DNA from: Psychrobacter vallis | GTDB lineage: Bacteria; Pseudomonadota; Gammaproteobacteria; Pseudomonadales; Moraxellaceae | DNA length: 64,000 bases | Direction: 5' to 3' | Assembly (NCBI RefSeq): GCF_904846715.1 | Contig: NZ_CAJHBU010000005.1 | Coordinates: 62,001 to 126,000, forward strand | Part shown: piece after piece, positions 33,508 through 43,626 of the stretch | Layout of the letters: each line of letters starts with the position of its first letter | How positions within the stretch are numbered: the first letter of the stretch is position 1 | The notes under the pieces: model-generated | What the model saw: the letters and a program-made list of their open reading frames with translations, nothing else | What the model was told of the DNA's origin: nothing | The model's database searches: none | Position numbers and translations under genes: made by a program

Positions 33508-36462
33508 TTACAACGCCTTCAACTCTTCCATCTGCGCTGTCATCGCCGTCAACTGCCCTTCTAACTCAGCCAGTTTCGCCTTCTCAGCATCGACCACTTC
33601 CGCAGGCGCTTTACTGACAAAGCCTTCGTTACTTAACTTACGCGCGATACCGTCGGATTGACCTTTCAACTTATCATATGACTTACCCAAACGCGCCAGC
33701 TCAGCCGTTGGATTGATCAGCCCTTTCATCGGTACGAGGACGCGTAGCTGACCGACCATACTTGATGACGATAGTGGCACCTCATCACCTTCTTTGACGA
33801 TGGTTAAGCTCTCGACTTTGGCAAGCGCTTTAAACTGGTTTTTGATACGGGATAGACGCGCTTCTTCATCGCTAGAGACGTTCTGTAGTAGCACTGGCAG
33901 ACGTACCGCATTACCCAGTTTCATCTCACCACGGATGTTACGGACGCTGGCGATTAGCTCTTGTAGCCACGCCATATCCGCTTCGGTCTGCTCACTGATT
34001 TGGCTATCATCGGTCTGTGGATAGTCAGCGACCACGATGCTGTCGGTGTTTTTACGACCCAGTAGCGGCGCGATAGTCTGCCAAATTTGCTCAGTCAGAT
34101 ACGGCATGATTGGATGCGTGAAGCGTAGCGCAGTCTCTAGCACGTGCAGTAGCACATAGCGGATTTGCGCTTTACGCTCATCTGACACCGAATCATCATT
34201 TAGGCTGGCCTTGGCAAGCTCAACGTACCAGTCACAGTACTCATTCCAGATAAACTCATAGATATCTTGGCTGACCATATCGAGACGATACTGAGCAAAA
34301 TGCTGATAAATGTCTTTGATGCTAGAGTTCAGACGACTCATGATCCATTTTTCTGGCAATTCCCACACGTCAGGATTTGCCGCTTGGTCGATAGGCTTGG
34401 CACTGCCTTCACTGTCTACACAGTTCATAAGGACAAAACGGCTGGCGTTCCAAATTTTATTACAGAAGTTACGATAGCCCTCGACGCGTTTGAGATCAAA
34501 GTTAATATCGCGACCCGTACTGGCTAAGGATGTGAAGGTAAAGCGCAGCGCATCCGTACCATAAGCTGGGATGCCTTCTGGGAACTCTTTACGCGTTTGC
34601 TTTTCGATTTTGGCCGCATCTTTTGGATTCATCATATTGCTGGTACGTTTTTCGACCAGCGCTTCCAGCTCGATACCGTCGATCAAATCGATAGGATCTA
34701 AGACGTTACCTTTCGATTTTGACATTTTTTGACCATTGCCATCACGTACCAGACCGTGCACATAGACGGTCTTAAACGGCACTTGCGGCGTGCCATCTTC
34801 GTTTTTCACAAAGTGCATAGTCATCATGATCATGCGCGCCACCCAAAAGAAAATAATGTCAAAACCTGTCACGAGCACGCTGGTTGGGTGGAAGGTTTTC
34901 ATCACGCGTGGATCGGCGTTGACGTCTGCCCAGTCAAGCGTACTAAATGTCCACAGACCAGAGCTGAACCAGGTATCAAGCACGTCATCGTCTTGGCGCA
35001 ATATCACGTCATCGCTTAAGTTATATTTGCTACGTACTTCTGCTTCGTCGCGCGCCACATATATCTCGCCCGTCGCATCGTCATACCATGCAGGGATACG
35101 ATGACCCCACCAGAGCTGACGGCTGATGCACCAGTCTTGTAGATCGGTCATCCACGCCATATACATGTTTTTGTACTGCGCAGGGACGAACTCAATGCTA
35201 CCGTCTTCTACCGCGTCAATCGCAGGCTTAGCAAGCTTACTCACTGCCACATACCACTGATCGGTCAGCCACGGCTCAACGATCGTGCCGCCACGCTCAG
35301 CACGCGGGGCTTTGAGGGCGTAGTCTTCGATATCTTCGAGCCAGCCCTGCTCGCCTGCTTGCTCAACAAGGAATTTACGTGCGGCAAAGCGCTCAAGTCC
35401 AGCGTACTCACTAGGCGTGGTTTCTAACTCTGGCTCACGCGTCTGCAAGTCAGGATAGACTTCCATCGCTGCTAAGATATTGGCGCGCTCATCAAAGATA
35501 TTGATGAGTGGCAAGTCATGGCGGCGACCCAATTCATAATCGTTAAAATCATGCGCTGGAGTGATTTTCACACAGCCTGTACCGAAGTCTTTTTCGACAT
35601 AATCATCAACAACGATAGGCACGACACGACCCGTGATTGGCAAGGTAATGGTTTTGCCAACCAAATGCGCGTAACGCTCATCGCTAGGATTGACTGCAAC
35701 AGCGGTATCACCAAGCAAAGTTTCAGGACGCGTGGTAGCAACAACCAGATAGTTTTTACCATCTTGAGTCAGCAGCTCTGTGTCCGTGAAATGATAGCGG
35801 AAATGCCACAAGCTGCCTTTTTCATCGTGGTTTTCTACTTCTAAATCAGACAATGCGGTTTGGAACTTAGGGTCCCAGTTCACCAAACGCTTACCGCGAT
35901 AAATAAGCCCATCGTCAAATAGACGAACGAACACTTCTTTGACCGCATTGGATAGACCATCATCCATGGTAAAGCGCTCGCGTGACCAATCAACTGAGCT
36001 ACCCAAACGGCGAATTTGGCTGGTGATATTGCCGCCCGACTCTTCTTTCCATTCCCACACTTTATCGACGAAATCTTCACGCGTCATATCACGGCGCTTG
36101 AGACCTTGCGCCTCCAAACGACGTTCAACGACCATTTGCGTGGCGATACCTGCATGATCCGTCCCTGGCTGCCAAAGCGTATTGTCACCATCCATTCGGT
36201 GGAAACGTGTGAGCGCATCCATGATCGCGTTGTTAAACCCATGTCCCATGTGTAGTGACCCAGTGACATTCGGTGGTGGCAAAGCGATAGAGAACGATTC
36301 GTCTTTATCAAAAGTCGGCTTAAAATAACCGCTTTCTTCCCAGCCTTGATACATACCTGCTTCGACTTCCGCAGGATTGTAGGCGTTTTCAAGTTGAGTC
36401 AAAGCTGCTTGAATCGATTGGGTCAGGTTGGTTTTGGTATTTGTACTTTCAGGATTGCTCAT
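33508..36462 (-). CDS. valS: Valyl-tRNA synthetase
   Basis: Class I aminoacyl-tRNA synthetase charging tRNA-Val. The HIGH-type motif is HMGHG (residues 71-75) and the KMSKS motif is at about 575 ([14 protein letters not shown]). The editing (CP1) domain lies between, with [15 protein letters not shown] and the [16 protein letters not shown] region. The C-terminal coiled coil (about 915-984) is complete. Length 984 versus 951 in E. coli. Single-gene unit, divergent from the FNT gene. Confidence 0.97.
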   Translation of the reverse strand: MSNPESTNTKTNLTQSIQAALTQLENAYNPAEVEAGMYQGWEESGYFKPTFDKDESFSIALPPPNVTGSLHMGHGFNNAIMDALTRFHRMDGDNTLWQPGTDHAGIATQMVVERRLEAQGLKRRDMTREDFVDKVWEWKEESGGNITSQIRRLGSSVDWSRERFTMDDGLSNAVKEVFVRLFDDGLIYRGKRLVNWDPKFQTALSDLEVENHDEKGSLWHFRYHFTDTELLTQDGKNYLVVATTRPETLLGDTAVAVNPSDERYAHLVGKTITLPITGRVVPIVVDDYVEKDFGTGCVKITPAHDFNDYELGRRHDLPLINIFDERANILAAMEVYPDLQTREPELETTPSEYAGLERFAARKFLVEQAGEQGWLEDIEDYALKAPRAERGGTIVEPWLTDQWYVAVSKLAKPAIDAVEDGSIEFVPAQYKNMYMAWMTDLQDWCISRQLWWGHRIPAWYDDATGEIYVARDEAEVRSKYNLSDDVILRQDDDVLDTWFSSGLWTFSTLDWADVNADPRVMKTFHPTSVLVTGFDIIFFWVARMIMMTMHFVKNEDGTPQVPFKTVYVHGLVRDGNGQKMSKSKGNVLDPIDLIDGIELEALVEKRTSNMMNPKDAAKIEKQTRKEFPEGIPAYGTDALRFTFTSLASTGRDINFDLKRVEGYRNFCNKIWNASRFVLMNCVDSEGSAKPIDQAANPDVWELPEKWIMSRLNSSIKDIYQHFAQYRLDMVSQDIYEFIWNEYCDWYVELAKASLNDDSVSDERKAQIRYVLLHVLETALRFTHPIMPYLTEQIWQTIAPLLGRKNTDSIVVADYPQTDDSQISEQTEADMAWLQELIASVRNIRGEMKLGNAVRLPVLLQNVSSDEEARLSRIKNQFKALAKVESLTIVKEGDEVPLSSSSMVGQLRVLVPMKGLINPTAELARLGKSYDKLKGQSDGIARKLSNEGFVSKAPAEVVDAEKAKLAELEGQLTAMTAQMEELKAL

Positions 36463-36770
36463 AATGGAATGGTCTTTTGTTAATAATAAATGTGGGCAAA
36501 CACATAAGTGAATAAATGAGGAAAATGATTAATAGCGTGATTTTAACGCAGATAGCCAGATTTTGTTAGATGCTAAGGCAATTTATCAGGTTGGAAAAAT
36601 GGTATTTAATTATTAATAACGCCAATCGACTAAATACTCAACAGAATAGGCCACCGTCATGCGTCATAATATCGGGTATCCATTTTATGTAGTATCGACT
36701 ATAGAGTGATACTATCAAATATAAGCCATACGTCTATAATAAATACAATCCGATAAACAGCGAGCCGACC
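36463..36770. other. Divergent intergenic region valS-FNT
   Basis: About 308 bp, no gene. It should contain the valS leader and promoters for both genes; no T-box or other leader element was recognised. Confidence 0.35.
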
Positions 36771-37838
36771 GTGTCCCAAGATACCGAGCATAAAAATAAC
36801 TCTCAGGCTGATGATATAGTGGACAAGCGGCTCATGACTGATGCTGACAATCGTGAGTATAACGCCAAAGATGGACTTCCAGAGGACGACAGCAATACTC
36901 TAGGCATCATTGATACTACCGAGTCTTTAAAAGACGAGGATTTTTCTGAAGAGATCAGCCAACAAGACCGAGAAACCATCAAAAAGGTCGCGAGTGATGA
37001 CAATGTAAGTCAAGCAAAAAGCTACGCCAGCATTTTGGTTGAGCAAGTGATGGATGCCAAAGAGACGTTTGAGCGCTCGCTTGGGTCACTATTTACCAGT
37101 GCCTTTACAGCAGGGCTTGAGATTGGTATCAGCTTCTTTATGATTCTGTCCGCTTTTGCGCTGCTCAGTGGCGTATTGCCCAGCCACTACGCGCTTGTAC
37201 TCGCCTCTTTGCTTTATCCGATTGGCTTCATCGTCGTGGTCATTGGTCAGTCGCTATTATTTACCGAGCAAACCTCCCTTTTGAGCCTGCCTGTCCTCAA
37301 TGGCATCGAACCTTTAACCAAACTGCTGCGTCTTTGGGGCATTGTCATCGCGGGCAACATCGTCGGTGGTTGTTTATTTGCCGCTTTGATGGTGGGTTTG
37401 GGCTTAAACATGCAGCTGTTTAGCGCGAGTGATATTGACGCTTATGCCGAGCATATTTTGGGATTTAGGTGGTGGGTGATATTTGGTAGCGCCATATTGG
37501 CAGGTTGGATGATGGGCATGACTGCATGGCTTGTCACCTCGGCACGCGACACACTGAGCCGTATCGTTTTGGTCAGCCTGATTACAGGTAGCATTGGGTT
37601 TTTGGGTTTGCATCACAGTATCGTTGGCAATATCGAGATATTTTCGGCATTGCTATATGGCAATACGGTCAGTTTGTGGCGTTACTTATTGTTTTTAGCG
37701 GTGGTTTTGATAGGCAACACCATAGGCGGTGTGGTATTCGTCGCAGTACTCAAAAACCGTACCTTTTTATTTGAAATCAGAAAAGTAAAAGAACAAACCG
37801 CAGAGACAAAAACTAAAATAGATGACCTTCGTCTTTAG
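36771..37838 (+). CDS. Formate/nitrite transporter family channel (YfdC-like)
   Basis: A 355-residue inner-membrane protein of the FNT family. A highly acidic cytoplasmic N-terminus of about 100 residues is followed by six hydrophobic helices (GLEIGISFFMILSAFALLSG; LWGIVIAGNIVGGCLFAAL; GWMMGMTAWLV; GNTIGGVVFVAVL). The long N-terminus and weak pore motifs place it nearer to YfdC than to FocA or NirC, so the substrate is uncertain. The GTG start lacks a clear Shine-Dalgarno. A MITE starts in its TAG stop codon. Confidence 0.82.
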   Translation: MSQDTEHKNNSQADDIVDKRLMTDADNREYNAKDGLPEDDSNTLGIIDTTESLKDEDFSEEISQQDRETIKKVASDDNVSQAKSYASILVEQVMDAKETFERSLGSLFTSAFTAGLEIGISFFMILSAFALLSGVLPSHYALVLASLLYPIGFIVVVIGQSLLFTEQTSLLSLPVLNGIEPLTKLLRLWGIVIAGNIVGGCLFAALMVGLGLNMQLFSASDIDAYAEHILGFRWWVIFGSAILAGWMMGMTAWLVTSARDTLSRIVLVSLITGSIGFLGLHHSIVGNIEIFSALLYGNTVSLWRYLLFLAVVLIGNTIGGVVFVAVLKNRTFLFEIRKVKEQTAETKTKIDDLRL

Positions 37839-38008
37839 GGCATGTCCTCAATCTGAACGATAGCGACTAAATGGGTTAAAAATGGCTAAATATTCGCCAA
37901 ACTGCGTCAAATAGCTGGTTAATATCCCGATATTAACCAGCTATTTTCCTTGTTTGGCTTCAATTTATCTCATTTTTATAACCATTTTCAAAATGAGGAC
38001 ACGCCCTA
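37836..38008. mobile_element. MITE-like element inserted in the FNT stop codon
   Basis: 173 bp, ends TAGGGCATGTCCTCA and TGAGGACACGCCCTA. It contains a strong central palindrome AGCTGGTTAATAT-CCCG-ATATTAACCAGCT (37911-37943). Removing it and one TA leaves CGT CTT TAG, so the stop existed before insertion. The first 55 bases resemble 63395-63455. Confidence 0.85.
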
Positions 38009-38038
38009 GTATTTCACGTACAGGCGTTAGCAATAAAC

Positions 38039-38092
38039 GCACGAACTCCCAAAACAAGCGTAAAACCTTAAACTTGTTCTGGGAGTTCGTGC
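38039..38092. repeat. 20 bp inverted repeat hairpin
   Basis: GCACGAACTCCCAAAACAAG pairs with CTTGTTCTGGGAGTTCGTGC around a 14-base loop, with one mismatch. There is no T run, so it is not a typical terminator. It sits between the MITE and the leftward BASS gene, where it could end or protect transcripts. Confidence 0.75.
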
Positions 38093-38137
38093 TTAAACGA
38101 TTTATCTCAATAGTGTACTTATTTTACTCACATCTAC

Positions 38138-39073
38138 CTAAAGTCTGCGCGCGGCCAAAATGCCACTCTCTACTTCAGATTTTTTTAGTTTATTGTACTT
38201 GGCACTGAATACCCTGACTAAAATCCCTGCGGTTAAGAACATAATTAACGTATAAATGGCAGGCGTCAGCGACATTTTATAGTTGGCAAGTAACGTCAAT
38301 GCCATAAATATCGACAAGGTGCTGTTCTGCAAGCCGACTTCTAGTGTCACTGACGCTCTTTGCGCTAAGTTTAAACCAAACCATTTACTGGTGTAGTAAC
38401 CAAGCGCCATGGTAGAGAGATTTAATAATAAAGATACCGGTCCCGTGGCAAGGAAAGCCTCAACGATGATGTCTCTTTGAACATAGCTCAAAAAAGCCAC
38501 TAAAAAGGCCAGAAATATAACGCCAAATCTAGACACGTACCGCTGCGAATTGTCCGCGACCTTTGGCGCAAAGCGTTTGATCAGCATACCAACACTAATA
38601 GGTACAATCGTCAGCAGCACCAAGGTAAGCACTGTCTTTAATACAGGCAATTGGAACTCGCTGCCCGCGCCCATAAAGTGAATCAATGAAAAGCTCAGAA
38701 CGACAGGAATACTAAACACGGTGATGACGCTGGCAATCGCCGTCATAGTCACGGATAACGCCACATCACCTTTGGCCAAATAGGCAAATAAGTTGGAAGT
38801 TGTACCGCCTGGACATAATACCAATAACATGACGCCGACTGCATACTCAGGCTCAAGCGGCATGATATTTGCCAACGTAAAACCAATAATAGGTAACAGT
38901 AACAGCTGATTGGTCAAGCCAATACCGACAGCTTTTGGGTATTTTAGAACGCGTTTAAAATCGTTTGCGACGAGGGTCAGACCCATACCCATCATAATCA
39001 AAAATAGGCAAATAGGAATGACAACTGAATTTACTAACGTGACTATCTCAAGACTTTCCATAACTACATCCAT
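38138..39073 (-). CDS. Bile acid:sodium symporter (BASS) family transporter
   Basis: A 311-residue protein with about nine to ten hydrophobic helices. Family features are MGMGLTLVANDFKRVLKYPKAV near the start, LVLCPGGTTSNLFAYLAKGDVALSVTMTA (given as the landmarks CPGGTTSN and GDVALSVTMT) and EVGLQNSTLSIFMALTLL. Bacterial BASS members move bile acids, pantoate or other organic anions with sodium; the substrate is unknown. A start at the methionine at 39061 is possible, since GGATG precedes it. Confidence 0.87.
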   Translation of the reverse strand: MDVVMESLEIVTLVNSVVIPICLFLIMMGMGLTLVANDFKRVLKYPKAVGIGLTNQLLLLPIIGFTLANIMPLEPEYAVGVMLLVLCPGGTTSNLFAYLAKGDVALSVTMTAIASVITVFSIPVVLSFSLIHFMGAGSEFQLPVLKTVLTLVLLTIVPISVGMLIKRFAPKVADNSQRYVSRFGVIFLAFLVAFLSYVQRDIIVEAFLATGPVSLLLNLSTMALGYYTSKWFGLNLAQRASVTLEVGLQNSTLSIFMALTLLANYKMSLTPAIYTLIMFLTAGILVRVFSAKYNKLKKSEVESGILAARRL

Positions 39074-39378
39074 GTAGATAAGACCCTGCTCTGGGTCAGT
39101 TTATGATAATGCCGTGATGCTTAATCAGCCAATCCTGCTGATTATTTTAGGTAAAAGCCATCAACGTCATCAGCGTTTTTGTGTGATGCTTTTTTGTACC
39201 GTACTATTTTTGCAGGACAACGAGGTACATGTCCCACCATAATTTTGGAACAAGGAAAGTAAGTATATCGTTGTGAAAGTCTCTTTATTTGCTTTATTCA
39301 ACTACTCGCCAGTCAAATATGAAATATTGTCTTGTAAAATACATAAAGAATATGCGGATTAACATTTAAGCAGAAGGT
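39074..39378. other. Gap between BASS and YbjQ-like genes
   Basis: About 305 bp. A short AATCAGC/GCTGATT hairpin is at 39123-39142. No gene seen. It is the leader of the BASS gene and the 3' flank of the YbjQ-like gene, both leftward. Confidence 0.35.
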
Positions 39379-39882
39379 CTAAATAGAGGATTTGGAATGA
39401 GCAATCGTAGAGCCAGCACCGTCGATACTGATGACCGCTGTGCCATAAGCAATGGCTTCTACCATGCTGCCCAATTGGTTGATGTTAGTAACCTCAAGGC
39501 GTACGCCATAAATATGCGTGTATCCTTTAGCGTTGGCCTCAGTACGCATACGTACGATAGCCTCACGGCGAGCACGATCTAATAATGTCTCATAAGTGGT
39601 TAAGTTTTTGCCAAACAAACTTAATACCCGAGCGATAATCATTTTAAAATAATCTTGGGCAATGACGACGCTGCCAAGCACCAACTCGCCCTCACTATCA
39701 GCCGCAAGCTTAGGACGATAAAAACGCTCGCTTGAGACAATAATATGAGCCAGCTCCTGCTCGGCAATGCTCAACTGCGCCAAATGCTGACGCTCATGAC
39801 GCGACCCAAAAAACCAACCAGCGGCGAATAATAAAACAAATGGCGCATAGTTGATAAGAAATTGAGTGAGGGAGTTATTCAT
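39379..39882 (-). CDS. YbjQ-like (UPF0145) protein with N-terminal membrane anchor
   Basis: A 167-residue protein. One hydrophobic helix (about 8-25) is followed by a short linker and a YbjQ-type domain (LDRARREAIVRMRTEANAKGYTHIYGVRLE ... AYGTAVISI; landmarks AREAIVRM and YGTAV). Its genomic partner upstream is a soluble YbjQ protein, with a 49 bp gap, likely one operon. Function unknown; the family is a pentamer-forming putative metal-binding fold. Confidence 0.8.
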   Translation of the reverse strand: MNNSLTQFLINYAPFVLLFAAGWFFGSRHERQHLAQLSIAEQELAHIIVSSERFYRPKLAADSEGELVLGSVVIAQDYFKMIIARVLSLFGKNLTTYETLLDRARREAIVRMRTEANAKGYTHIYGVRLEVTNINQLGSMVEAIAYGTAVISIDGAGSTIAHSKSSI

Positions 39883-39931
39883 GACACGTCTCTTAATATA
39901 AAAAGCATCAATGCTTTTGAGATTTGGCTAA

Positions 39932-40378
39932 TTAACCAAAAGGATTGAAACGTGGCAAATCATCTGTCGGCACAGGTGCTGGGGTTTGCGTCGGCGGGTA
40001 TTGGTCAGATTGTTGATGACCATTCGTTGGCGGATTTTGATAAGACTGCAGTTGCATCGGTACGGCTTTGACAGCCGTACCATAAACAAACAGCTCAGAA
40101 GCGCCTTGCGCAATGCTAGAGGTCGAAAAGCGCAGACCAACGACGGCATCAGCGCCGAGTGCTTCGGCCTTGACAATCATCCGATCTATGGCTTCTTGAC
40201 GCGACTCTTCTAGCAGCTCGGTATAAGCCGTCAACTCACCACCGACGATGTTTTTTAGGCCAGCAAACAAGTCTTTGCCGACATGCTTTGAGCGCACGGT
40301 ACTGCCGTACACCACATCGAGGCGCTCGGTGATTTGATAGTTAGGCAAGTGCTCAAGGTTGGAGAGTTGCACAGTCAT
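39932..40378 (-). CDS. YbjQ family (UPF0145) protein with Pro-rich tail
   Basis: A 148-residue protein whose first 110 residues are a typical YbjQ domain (VYGSTVRSKHVGKDLFAGLKNIVGGEL; landmarks VGGELTAYTELLEESRQEA and LGADAVVGLRF). It ends with a disordered Pro/Gln-rich tail (YPPTQTPAPVPTDDLP). Precedes the membrane-anchored paralogue in the same direction. Confidence 0.88.
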   Translation of the reverse strand: MTVQLSNLEHLPNYQITERLDVVYGSTVRSKHVGKDLFAGLKNIVGGELTAYTELLEESRQEAIDRMIVKAEALGADAVVGLRFSTSSIAQGASELFVYGTAVKAVPMQLQSYQNPPTNGHQQSDQYPPTQTPAPVPTDDLPRFNPFG

Positions 40379-40482
40379 AGTACGCCCTTGTCGGTGACTT
40401 AATAGGATGATTCAAAAAACGTTAAACAGCGCTCACAACGAAACACATGGGGATCAGTCAGCGCCGCTCATCAGTTCAGTGG

Positions 40483-41040
40483 CTAATCATTGGTATGAAA
40501 TAACAAAAACAATTCTGTCAAATTGCCTTCAATGCTATTGGCCATTTGCACCAATTTATCTTCATCTTTACGCATCTCAGCAAGCTCTGGATCTTCATCA
40601 TCAATACCGCTCAATACAATCATGGGCAAGGTCAATACTGCCACATCTTCTGCGGTCTCTTCGTCTTCAAACCAATCGCTGGCTTCATCGCCATACATCG
40701 CATCTACAAAACCAATCGACCAAGCGACGATATCTGACTCATCTGAAAAATCGACTGCCACCTCTTCGTCACCCGCATCTTCGCCAAACGGCAATTCAAT
40801 AGGCGTCTCGTTTTTTAGCTCAGCCATGATAGAGTCGCGCCAGCGCTTGATGCCATCGATGACATTGTCTGGAATCTCACTAACATGACCTTCAAACAAT
40901 GCATCCATCCAATTGGGCAACGGACGCCCAATCACGGTGGCTGTCAAAAAGCCGTGAGCGGCAACACTATCAAGCACAAACTGGCTTTCTTGATTGTCCA
41001 AGTAGTCTAGTAATTCATCGAAACTTAATGGGTTACTCAT
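40483..41040 (-). CDS. UPF0149 (YecA/YgfB-like) protein
   Basis: A 185-residue acidic protein of the UPF0149 family. Landmarks are HGFLTATVIGRPLPNWMDALF near the N-terminus and the conserved SIGFVDAMYG region. The SEC-C zinc motif seen at the end of YecA is missing. The ATG at 41040 has AAGGAC nine bases upstream and is chosen over the start at 41070. Function unknown. Confidence 0.85.
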   Translation of the reverse strand: MSNPLSFDELLDYLDNQESQFVLDSVAAHGFLTATVIGRPLPNWMDALFEGHVSEIPDNVIDGIKRWRDSIMAELKNETPIELPFGEDAGDEEVAVDFSDESDIVAWSIGFVDAMYGDEASDWFEDEETAEDVAVLTLPMIVLSGIDDEDPELAEMRKDEDKLVQMANSIEGNLTELFLLFHTND

Positions 41041-41319
41041 ATTGTTATTGTCCTTGAGAGAGTGCGTCACTCACCACAAACGCTTGGTTAAATGCCGTAT
41101 AGCGGATAATCTGAAAATAAAGGTCATTTGGACAAAGTAGCCAAACAACCCTTATAAAATAAGAACGATTGAACAGAAGGGCTTGCTAGCAACCATAAAA
41201 AATCACTAAACAAGATATGATTAGCTTAACACAGTCCAATAAATATCTAGCAATAAAGAGCTTTAGTCGGCTCAAAAACTTTAGCCTCTATAACCCATAT
41301 CATGAGTCAACGTTAACCA
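41041..41319. other. Gap between UPF0149 and PA3496-type genes
   Basis: About 280 bp; promoter and leader of the leftward UPF0149 gene. Nothing else seen. Confidence 0.3.
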
Positions 41320-41553
41320 CTAAAGATCATCGTCCCAGTCATCGCCATCTTCGTCGAAGTTATCGATATCATCTAGATCATCTTTTAGCTCTTTGGCGAG
41401 ACGTTTTTCTTCTAACAAATTGTCTATTAATCGACGTTTCTCAAGGCTGCTCAAGCGTGTACGCACACTTGTTTCGGCCTCTTCTACCATCTTTGCATCA
41501 TCATCGTCGACAAAATCATCATCAAAATCATCGTCAATATCAGCGTCACTCAT
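41320..41553 (-). CDS. PA3496 family small acidic protein
   Basis: A 77-residue protein with an Asp-rich N-terminus and C-terminus around a basic core RLSSLEKRRLIDNLLEEKRL followed by AKELKDDLDD, the pattern of the PA3496 family (putative envelope integrity role). An AGGAG ribosome site lies ahead of the ATG. Function in this organism is unknown. Confidence 0.8.
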   Translation of the reverse strand: MSDADIDDDFDDDFVDDDDAKMVEEAETSVRTRLSSLEKRRLIDNLLEEKRLAKELKDDLDDIDNFDEDGDDWDDDL

Positions 41554-41737
41554 GAAAAACTCCTGTCGTTTTTGGCAAACGTATTAATAATACATCAATA
41601 TATATATGCCTTATAAAGTCTCTATTGAGCGTTGTCAATCCTTTTTATCACGATGATAGGTTTTGTGTTCAATACCAAGGCAGTAATATGGACAATATAA
41701 CAGACAATTGTATATATATTAGTGAAAATAAGTACGG

Positions 41738-43201
41738 TTAACTGGGTGACTCTTGCTCATTTTCAATCATTAACACGGCATTACGTACGTCCGCCAAACG
41801 CTGAATCATTGCGTCATTACCGCCATCGAATATCGCACATTCGCGTTCATAGACAGTCGTTGGGCGCATGATGCTCTGCACTTGTACATGGTGACTGATT
41901 TGCTTGAGACCAGCATTCGGCAATAAAATCAGCATTTGCTCTTTTTTGCCGATACTGTCTAGCAGCTGGGTCATTACTTCCGATTGCGCATCATCACTGA
42001 CGCCCGCTTTTGCCGGTAGCGCAAAGCGTGAGAGTTCGATGTGTTTATCGTGGATAATCTTATTCAGCATTAGATATAATTTGCCAAGCATCACCCCTGC
42101 TAGCGCGACTTTTGCATGGCTGTTGTCCGCTTTTAACAACACGCTAGCACCACTACCCTCAAAATGTGGTTCATTCATCACACCCACACCCAGCAACAAG
42201 GGTTGCTTAAGGAGCTCGGTGACGGCTTGGTTCAATAGCTGCGTACATAATGCCAGATAAGGCAAGCGCTGGGCGGGTGCGAGACGCTCAAGCATATTAA
42301 ATTCGTCATGGAACACAATGTGCACTCTGACACTGTCCAATGACCGTGTGGCAGATAGTCGAGAGGCGCTACTAGACTTATGGTTACTACTGTTAGCACC
42401 GCTTATTTGATCTTGTTGACTATCCGCTGCTCGCACGTCAGCCGCATCTTCATCAGTGCTGGCAACAACACCTGTAGCATCACTCGCTACCGTTTGATGC
42501 TGCTGTGCTCTTAAATATTGATTGACTTCATTATGGACATCAAGCTTACGTACATGAGCTGAATCATCGCCCGTCTCACGCTCAGAAGGATTGCCAGTGC
42601 TTTCGCTATTCATGGAGTCGGTTGAACGGCTTTCACGATCATAGCGGCGTTGATCGATTTGCTGATATTGCTCACGATGCAAATCTTGAATTTCGCGGCT
42701 TAGGGCATTGATTTGTTCTTTGGTTGGGCGAGCAAGATAGCCATAAATTAACCACAATAATAAATGCAGCAGCATGGTGCCAATCACAAATGGCCACTGC
42801 ATGGCGATAATCTCACCTTTGCTCACATCTTTCAAAGTCAAGGCTACGCTACCAATCACGGCATCACCTTTGGTGGCAATTTGACGAATGGTCTCACCTT
42901 GTTGCATAGGTGCATTACCAACAGGAACCAAAATTTCATCATTATTGTCTTTAATCAAAATCCGTGTGACGTCTTGTTCGCTGGTATAGCGATTGGCAAT
43001 AACACTGAGACTGACACGGTCTTTGTTTTCTAGAGACAACCTTGCTTCATCAATCAGCTGGGCGACCATCTGCTCGCCTTTTAACGCACGACTTTCGCTC
43101 AGCTGCTGATCTGTACTAATGACCAATAGCAGAGTTTGCAAACAAAAACTAACCAGAAGAATAATGGCAAACAACCCTTGCCGCGGCGCTAAATACGTCA
43201 T
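41738..43201 (-). CDS. Smp/AhpA-like membrane protein divergent to serB
   Basis: A 487-residue inner-membrane protein. TM1 (about 9-29) and TM2 (about 135-155) flank a periplasmic domain of about 100 residues (SRALKGEQMVAQLIDEARLSLENKD), as in Smp/YtjB, which is divergent from serB in many gammaproteobacteria. A low-complexity Ser/Asp/Gln linker (about 185-290) leads to a cytoplasmic C-terminal domain (VRVHIVFHDEFNMLERLAPA) absent from the 214-residue E. coli Smp. The role is unknown. Confidence 0.7.
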   Translation of the reverse strand: MTYLAPRQGLFAIILLVSFCLQTLLLVISTDQQLSESRALKGEQMVAQLIDEARLSLENKDRVSLSVIANRYTSEQDVTRILIKDNNDEILVPVGNAPMQQGETIRQIATKGDAVIGSVALTLKDVSKGEIIAMQWPFVIGTMLLHLLLWLIYGYLARPTKEQINALSREIQDLHREQYQQIDQRRYDRESRSTDSMNSESTGNPSERETGDDSAHVRKLDVHNEVNQYLRAQQHQTVASDATGVVASTDEDAADVRAADSQQDQISGANSSNHKSSSASRLSATRSLDSVRVHIVFHDEFNMLERLAPAQRLPYLALCTQLLNQAVTELLKQPLLLGVGVMNEPHFEGSGASVLLKADNSHAKVALAGVMLGKLYLMLNKIIHDKHIELSRFALPAKAGVSDDAQSEVMTQLLDSIGKKEQMLILLPNAGLKQISHHVQVQSIMRPTTVYERECAIFDGGNDAMIQRLADVRNAVLMIENEQESPS

Positions 43202-43626
43202 GATATGGTAAACTTTTTTAGATAAAAGAAATTAAAAAACAAGGCTATCGCTCATTTTTTGGCTAAGTTAAAAAAAACGGTACTACAAAACGGTTATTCA
43301 AAAGACAACTACTTAACATAAGCGGACGCATTTTGGGATGCTGCGAAAAATTCATACCAGTAGCACGGCATCTTTTTAAATTGGATCGACCACTGACACC
43401 CTTCATCTCCTCAGCCCATTCTCTCCACTATATCACCATAATAAACCTTGTAGCGTTAGCAACTTTATAAATTTATCACAATAAAGGTATTCAATTTTAT
43501 CTGCTTTTTGAGTGACAATAGCGGTTTTTAGTGAACCATGATACTTTGCGTGTCCTCTATAGGCGCTGCCCAGTAAAACTGGTATTATTCCTAATCTTAT
43601 ATAAGCATACAAGGGACAATTGAGCC
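43202..43626. other. Divergent intergenic region Smp-like/serB
   Basis: About 425 bp. Bases 43338-43370 (GATGCTGCGAAAAATTCATA and on) resemble a decayed half of the dispersed palindromic repeat. No gene otherwise. Confidence 0.4.
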
